From assembly GCA_021779695.1 (NCBI GenBank), contig JAJYAE010000153.1, forward strand, positions 1-9,940: 9,940 bases of DNA, written 5' to 3'. Positions 6,620 through 9,940 of this stretch are shown piece by piece. A model generated the notes under the pieces. That model searched no databases, was not told where the DNA came from, and saw only the letters and a program-made list of their open reading frames with translations. The DNA is from Acidobacteriota bacterium. Lineage in GTDB: Bacteria > Acidobacteriota > Terriglobia > Terriglobales > Acidobacteriaceae. The translations under genes and the position numbers were made by a program. The stretch's first letter is position 1. Every line of letters starts with the position of its first letter.

Positions 6620-8383
6620 TTAGTTCGCAGCAGACTTCGTTGCGGTCTTGTGCGACTTGTGAGGTGTCGTTGTAGTGGTGCCGATCTCCTTGCGGTGAAG
6701 CGGCTTAATGGTGGACTCGTCGACAGGCGAGGCGCCCTGGACATCCTGCGAGAAGCTGGCGCCGGCCGGGACCAGATAGTTCGAAGCGCTCTGGCCAGGT
6801 TCGGAGCCGGTCATGACGCTGATCCGGGAGGCATCAATGCCCTTGTCGTTGACGAGATAGTCCTTGGTGTTGACAGCGCGCTCGGCAGCGAAGTTCTGCA
6901 CCTTGAGGTGCTTGTGGCGCGCCGCGAGCTTTTCCTGGCGATCCATCTTCGCCTGTTCCTTGGAGTCCTGATTGCCGACGACGACTGCCTTGGCATCGGG
7001 CTGCTTTTGCAGATCGAGTGCCACATCGTCGAGGCAGGCCTTGGCTTCGTTGTCGACGCGGGTCGGACGAGCCTTGTCCTTGGAGAAGGTGATGGAGCAG
7101 AGCGCCTGGGTGTGGGGCTGCGGCGGCGGAGGCGGCGCCTGGATGGTGACCGAGGTGCCGGAGCTGGCCGTTTGACCCTTGTCATCGGAGACGTTGCAGG
7201 TGACTTCAACCGGGCCGGCGGGTGCACCGGTGGAGTTGAAGGTGGCCGAGCTGCCATTGCCGCTGATGGTGCCCGAAGCGGCCGAGTAGGTGTAGGTCAG
7301 AGGCCGGTTCTGGGGGCTGACGCCAGTGGCCGTGATGGTGCTGGTCTCACCGGGCTTGATGGTGCTGGGGCTCGCCGCGCAGCTGATGGTTGGGGGTTCA
7401 AACTGCTTGACCGTGAAGGTGGTCGAGCTGTCTGCGCTCTCCCAGGGCTTGGCGCCCTCCTGGCCCTTCTTGCCCTGCTTGACGCCGCACTTGACGGTGT
7501 AGGTGCCGGGGGCCAGCGAAGCGGTATTCACGGTGGCAGAGGTGCCGTTGCCGTTGACGCCTTCGCCGCTCCAGTTATAGACCGTGTTGGCCTTGGGATC
7601 GAGGTTCCCTGCATTGCCGGTCAGGGTCACGTTCTGCCCCGGAAAGACCGTGGTGGGACTCGCCGAGCAGGCCATGGTGACAGGCGTGGGCGGTGCGATG
7701 GAGCCGATGTGGTAGACGAAGCCGGTGCTCAGGCGAGCGGCATTGATATTGCCGCGGCCGCCGTTGACGACTGGGCCGTAGTCCTCGTGGATGTACTGGT
7801 AGTCGGCCTGGAAGACGCGAATGGCCAGATGGTGGTTGAAGAGCGGAGTGTTATAGTCCGCGCCGCCACCTGCGGTCAGGACCGGTCCCCACTTGTCGGT
7901 CTGGTACTCGGGTCCGCCGACAAGCTCTGCGCCCGCGAGGGCGTGAACGAACGGGGTGAGATTGCCGGTGGGAAAGCGGAAGATAATGCCGCCGGAACCG
8001 CCGCTGAAATCATTCGGCGAGTACGTGCTGCCGGTGCCGCAGTTGCAGGGCGTCTGATTGAGGATATGCTCATCGCCGATGGCCTCAATGCCGACGTTCT
8101 TATTGAAGTAGCGGGCCACGCTGAGGATTGCGCCCCAATCGACGCTCCTGTAGTTGAAGCCAATGGTCTGGCCGTTTGGCATGGGAGTGTCGATCGTGCC
8201 CTTAGGTGCAAGGTAGCTGTAACCGGCGAAGATATCCCATCGCGAGGGAGACGTTCCATAAGCCGGCCTGGTGGAATGCGCGGCCGGTGCAGCGGCATCC
8301 TGAGCCGTCGCGCTGAAAGGCAACGCCGCAACACAGGCTAACGCCAACAGCCGGAAGGCCAATTTCAATTTCTGCGAATCCAT
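6620..8383 (-). CDS. Outer-membrane chimera: beta-barrel, two Ig-like domains, OmpA-like C-terminus
   Basis: This is a 587-residue envelope protein. A signal peptide ends at SATAQ (residue 28). Residues about 47-227 form an outer-membrane barrel-like domain (WDIFAGYSYLAPKG through STGFVYHIGS). Two similar Ig/PKD-like domains follow at about 237-326 and 333-416, each opening with CxASPxTxxPG and containing an N-G-N/S-G-T/S-S-A-T strand and a late cysteine (C299, C396). A proline linker, APPPPPQPH, leads to an OmpA-like domain (about 428-538) with a typical C-terminal helix, AAERAVNTKDYLVNDKGIDASRI (split as residues 499-510 and 511-521), and then a Lys/Thr-rich tail (about 560-587). The conserved aspartate region reads VVVGNQDS, and extra charged sequence separates it from the helix, so peptidoglycan binding is plausible but unproven. 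Role inferred: outer-membrane anchoring to the wall. The ATG at 8383 has GGAGGA seven bases upstream. Strong translation and abundance are expected. Confidence 0.88.
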   Translation of the reverse strand: MDSQKLKLAFRLLALACVAALPFSATAQDAAAPAAHSTRPAYGTSPSRWDIFAGYSYLAPKGTIDTPMPNGQTIGFNYRSVDWGAILSVARYFNKNVGIEAIGDEHILNQTPCNCGTGSTYSPNDFSGGSGGIIFRFPTGNLTPFVHALAGAELVGGPEYQTDKWGPVLTAGGGADYNTPLFNHHLAIRVFQADYQYIHEDYGPVVNGGRGNINAARLSTGFVYHIGSIAPPTPVTMACSASPTTVFPGQNVTLTGNAGNLDPKANTVYNWSGEGVNGNGTSATVNTASLAPGTYTVKCGVKQGKKGQEGAKPWESADSSTTFTVKQFEPPTISCAASPSTIKPGETSTITATGVSPQNRPLTYTYSAASGTISGNGSSATFNSTGAPAGPVEVTCNVSDDKGQTASSGTSVTIQAPPPPPQPHTQALCSITFSKDKARPTRVDNEAKACLDDVALDLQKQPDAKAVVVGNQDSKEQAKMDRQEKLAARHKHLKVQNFAAERAVNTKDYLVNDKGIDASRISVMTGSEPGQSASNYLVPAGASFSQDVQGASPVDESTIKPLHRKEIGTTTTTPHKSHKTATKSAAN

Positions 8384-8390
8384 CTGTTTT

Positions 8391-8396
8391 TCCTCC
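8391..8396 (-). promoter_or_regulatory. Strong ribosome binding site of the OmpA-like gene
   Basis: GGAGGA on the minus strand lies seven bases before the ATG at 8383. It is the best Shine-Dalgarno in the window and fixes this start over the upstream in-frame TTG at 8500. Confidence 0.85.
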
Positions 8397-8490
8397 GCAA
8401 TCAAATGCGTCAAAATGACAATGAGCTGCGGTCTTTGCGCAGCCTCATGTTTATTCAGCTTGAAGCCGCTCTTACTGGCTCCGGTACAGC

Positions 8491-8509
8491 AACTTAGCAA
8501 CCCTAAGTT
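8491..8509. promoter_or_regulatory. Inverted repeat in the leader of the OmpA-like gene (possible operator)
   Basis: AACTTAG and CTAAGTT are perfect 7-base arms around CAACC. On the minus strand the same region also reads as a direct repeat, TGCTAA(C/G)TT twice, about 13 bases apart. It lies about 110 bases upstream of the ATG, near a possible -10 element at 8510-8515. A repressor or activator site, or a leader RNA hairpin, are both possible. Confidence 0.35.
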
Positions 8510-8540
8510 AGCATAGGGTCAGGAAGCTGCAGCGCATCAA
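8510..8540 (-). promoter_or_regulatory. Weak sigma-70-like promoter candidate for the OmpA-like gene
   Basis: On the minus strand TTGATG (8540-8535) and TATGCT (8515-8510) resemble -35 and -10 boxes, each matching four of six consensus bases. The 19-base spacing is longer than ideal. Position, about 120 bases upstream of the start codon and between nuoB and the OmpA-like gene, is reasonable. This is a guess from consensus only. Confidence 0.2.
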
Positions 8541-8636
8541 AATCCCCCGAGTAGCCAAGTTAATACACTTTGCAGGCCGTCAGGCTGCTTCTGGCAATGC
8601 CCTATTTCTGCCGAAAAGGGCCTGTTTTGAAACAGC

Positions 8637-9212
8637 TTAGACGACATTCAATGTCTTCAGTAAGCTACGTGGCTCGCGCTGTATCTTTTCCTGTAGAAGC
8701 GTAATAGCGTACAAAAGTTGCTCGGGCCGGGGTGGACAGCCTGGGACGTAGACGTCGACAGGAATCACTTGATTCACCCCCTGCACGATGGCGTAATTGT
8801 TGAATACCCCGCCTGAGGTGGCGCACGCTCCCATGGAAATGACCCATTTGGGTTCCGGCATCTGCTCGTAGAGACGGCGGATGACAGGAGCCATCTTCTG
8901 CGAGACGCGTCCGGCGATGATCATGAGGTCAGCCTGTCGTGGAGACGGGCGGAAAACTTCAGCGCCAAAGCGAGCGACGTCATAGCGGGATGCACCCATG
9001 GACATCATTTCAATGGCGCAGCAAGCCAGGCCAAAGGTGACAGGCCAGACCGAACTCTTGCGAATCCAGTTCACTGCGTAATCCAGAGAAGTGAAGAATA
9101 CCCCTTCGGGCTGGTCAAACCCGTAATTGACTTCCTGCAACTTGGCGCGATTCTGGGCACTGCTTTCGAGGGCCCCAAAGAGATAGCGGTCGCGCTCCTG
9201 TATCGCCGTCAT
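8637..9212 (-). CDS. nuoB: NADH-quinone oxidoreductase subunit B (complex I, N2 cluster)
   Basis: NuoB carries the terminal [4Fe-4S] cluster N2 of respiratory complex I, passing electrons to quinone at the cytoplasmic face of the membrane. The 191-residue protein has all four ligands in the diagnostic pattern: the tandem pair in [10 protein letters not shown] (C64, C65), GACATSGG (C130) and [11 protein letters not shown] (C159). These numbers are one off those of E. coli NuoB, which supports the ATG at 9212. In-frame ATGs at 9221 and 9224 and an upstream extension to 9272 look unconserved. Other family blocks are [22 protein letters not shown], given here as residues 40-61, and [15 protein letters not shown] (87-101, split by eye). 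No nuoA, nuoC or nuoD lies beside it: an OmpA-like gene follows after 253 bases and amt is divergent. It may be a lone nuoB completing a nuo set elsewhere, or a second copy. All ligands are intact, so it is not an obvious pseudogene. Confidence 0.95.
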   Translation of the reverse strand: MTAIQERDRYLFGALESSAQNRAKLQEVNYGFDQPEGVFFTSLDYAVNWIRKSSVWPVTFGLACCAIEMMSMGASRYDVARFGAEVFRPSPRQADLMIIAGRVSQKMAPVIRRLYEQMPEPKWVISMGACATSGGVFNNYAIVQGVNQVIPVDVYVPGCPPRPEQLLYAITLLQEKIQREPRSLLKTLNVV

Positions 9213-9554
9213 GCATACCATCATAACCCGTGTTGCGGCGTGGCGATGTGACCAAGTTCCATGAGACGGCACAGTTACGCCGTTTTTTCGCCCAAAGTAA
9301 ACTGCGGCCCCGGCAACCGAGCGCAGAATTGAAATCTTTATGCGATCTATATGCGTTATCGTCTATTCTTCTTGGTTCACTGACATGTCGTTTTTCACAT
9401 CGTGAAGCTCGACGCAGGGGCCGTGTGTCTGTGTTGCGCCCAATGCTTATGTTGGCCGCCCGCAGTTGGGCTGTGGACACTGCTTTTGGAAGCTGGAAGA
9501 AATTTCGCCGCAAGTACCCGAGTGGTGCGCGGTTTTTGGGGAGTAGCGGTCTGT
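9213..9554. other. Divergent intergenic region between nuoB and amt
   Basis: These 342 bases hold no gene I can support; frames open across it on either strand have no recognisable protein features. The segment 9326-9372 is AT-rich compared with the rest of the window and is the likeliest place for the divergent promoters. Small palindromes follow at 9382-9406. A GGGGAG sequence about 11-12 bases before the amt ATG is a usable ribosome binding site. No convincing promoter could be fixed by eye on either strand. Confidence 0.5.
9376..9406. promoter_or_regulatory. Cluster of small palindromes upstream of amt (possible regulator site)
   Basis: GACATGTC (9382-9389) is a perfect 8-base palindrome. 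Immediately after it, TTCAC-ATC-GTGAA (9394-9406) is a 5-base inverted repeat with a three-base spacer. A further TTCAC at 9376-9380 sits 18 bases before the second copy, about two helical turns apart. The cluster lies about 150-180 bases upstream of amt and about the same distance upstream of nuoB, so it could serve either. Short motifs like these also arise by chance. Confidence 0.3.
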
Positions 9555-9940
9555 ATGTCCGGTCGTAGTCTCAGGTACTTCTTTCCTACCTTGTGTTTCG
9601 CACTGCCCACCCTCACCTTTGCCCAGAGTGCCAGCGGGGCAGCCGGCCAGGCGCCGGCGACGCAGGCGCAGATTGCGGCGCTGCAACAGTCGATCCAAAG
9701 CGCGCAGATGTCTGCCGATAACGCATGGATGCTGGTTTCAGCGGCGCTGGTGCTGCTGATGACCGGGCCGGGGCTGGCTCTGTTTTACGGCGGCCTGGTG
9801 CGGAAGAAGAACATTCTGAGCACAATGATGCAGAGCTTTGCCATGATGGGCCTGGTGACGATTCTGTGGGCCATTGTGGGCTACTCGCTGGCCTTCGGGC
9901 ACGGGAATTTCTTTATTGGCGGATTTGAGCATGCGTTTCT
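9555..9940 (+). CDS. amt: Ammonium transporter (Amt/MEP/Rh family), N-terminal part, cut by the window edge
   Basis: The first 128 residues are visible. A signal peptide (MSGRSLRYFF to about TFAQ, residue 24) is followed by an Ala/Gln-rich stretch (25-52) containing AQIAALQQSIQSAQ, and then the first Amt helix DNAWMLVSAALVLLMTGPGL (55-74) with ALFYGGLVRKKN (75-86). This helix-loop signature is diagnostic of the family. A second membrane helix occupies about 92-115. Amt proteins form trimeric inner-membrane channels that take up ammonium. Many bacterial Amts have a cleaved signal peptide; the polar insertion before helix 1 is longer than in short forms such as E. coli AmtB. The conserved histidine pair and the C-terminal tail are beyond the window. 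The usual partner glnK (PII protein) is not visible and would be downstream if present. The gene is divergent from nuoB. Confidence 0.93.
   Translation, partial: MSGRSLRYFFPTLCFALPTLTFAQSASGAAGQAPATQAQIAALQQSIQSAQMSADNAWMLVSAALVLLMTGPGLALFYGGLVRKKNILSTMMQSFAMMGLVTILWAIVGYSLAFGHGNFFIGGFEHAF

Noticed and set aside
6650..8341. Long plus-strand open frame (563 codons) opposite the OmpA-like gene
   Set aside because: It is Gly/Ala/Val/Arg-rich with no recognisable domain, and the opposite strand has clear domains and a strong ribosome binding site.
8622..8635. Small hairpin CTGTTT/AAACAG directly after the nuoB stop
   Set aside because: The loop is only two to four bases, the stem is AT-rich and short, and the T-run nearby is weak, so a terminator cannot be supported.
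9494..9509. Sigma-54-like sequence upstream of amt (GG-N10-GC spacing)
   Set aside because: Only the GG/GC spacing fits; the surrounding bases (TGGAAG, TCGC) match the consensus poorly. Nitrogen control of amt makes it tempting but the sequence does not support it.
9230..9568. Plus-strand open frame (112 codons) in the nuoB-amt spacer
   Set aside because: No family motif, it overlaps the true amt start, and its length is easily reached by chance here.
1..9940. Defence system, prophage, insertion sequence, CRISPR array or secondary-metabolite cluster
   Set aside because: No transposase, integrase, Cas, nuclease-helicase, toxin-antitoxin or biosynthetic megasynthase motifs, and no regularly spaced direct repeats or target-site duplications were seen.

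Overview
The window reads as ordinary chromosomal DNA from a high-GC, Gram-negative bacterium. Most likely it is a member of the Acidobacteriota, class Terriglobia (Acidobacterium / Terriglobus / Granulicella type). That placement is an inference from the protein mix, not a database result: secreted DUF1080 and BNR-repeat proteins, an outer-membrane barrel/Ig/OmpA chimera, the futalosine menaquinone gene mqnE, and an Amt transporter with a signal peptide. Nine protein-coding genes are supported, two of them cut by the window ends. No tRNA, rRNA, CRISPR array, insertion sequence or phage gene was seen.

Layout, left to right. (1) 1-1045, minus strand: the N-terminal part of a ROK-family sugar kinase, preceded by a four-helix membrane protein of unknown function. 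(2) 1117-3244, plus strand: two exported proteins in tandem, a metal-dependent amidohydrolase and a DUF1080 (3-keto-disaccharide hydrolase-like) protein. (3) 3248-6450, minus strand: a secreted BNR/sortilin-type beta-propeller protein whose stop codon overlaps a start codon of mqnE (aminodeoxyfutalosine synthase). (4) 6511-8383, minus strand: a 587-residue outer-membrane protein (barrel, two Ig-like domains, OmpA-like C-terminus) with a strong ribosome binding site and hairpins downstream. (5) 8637-9212, minus strand: nuoB, the N2-cluster subunit of respiratory complex I, with no other nuo gene beside it. (6) 9555-9940, plus strand: the start of an amt ammonium transporter, divergent from nuoB.

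The genes do not form one obvious pathway. Two link loosely through respiration: MqnE helps make menaquinone, and a NuoB-containing complex I passes electrons to the quinone pool. Several others point to a cell envelope adapted to carbohydrate and polymer use (ROK kinase, DUF1080, beta-propeller and amidohydrolase).

The plus strand is G-rich over most of the window whichever strand is coding. Plus-strand genes favour G-ending codons and most minus-strand genes favour C-ending codons. The membrane protein at 482-1045, nuoB and the nuoB-amt spacer depart from this pattern. I do not see convincing evidence for an undescribed multi-gene system. The points most worth a second look are the OmpA chimera with its altered peptidoglycan-binding motif, the isolated nuoB, the mqnE/propeller overlap, and the base-composition break at 482-1045.
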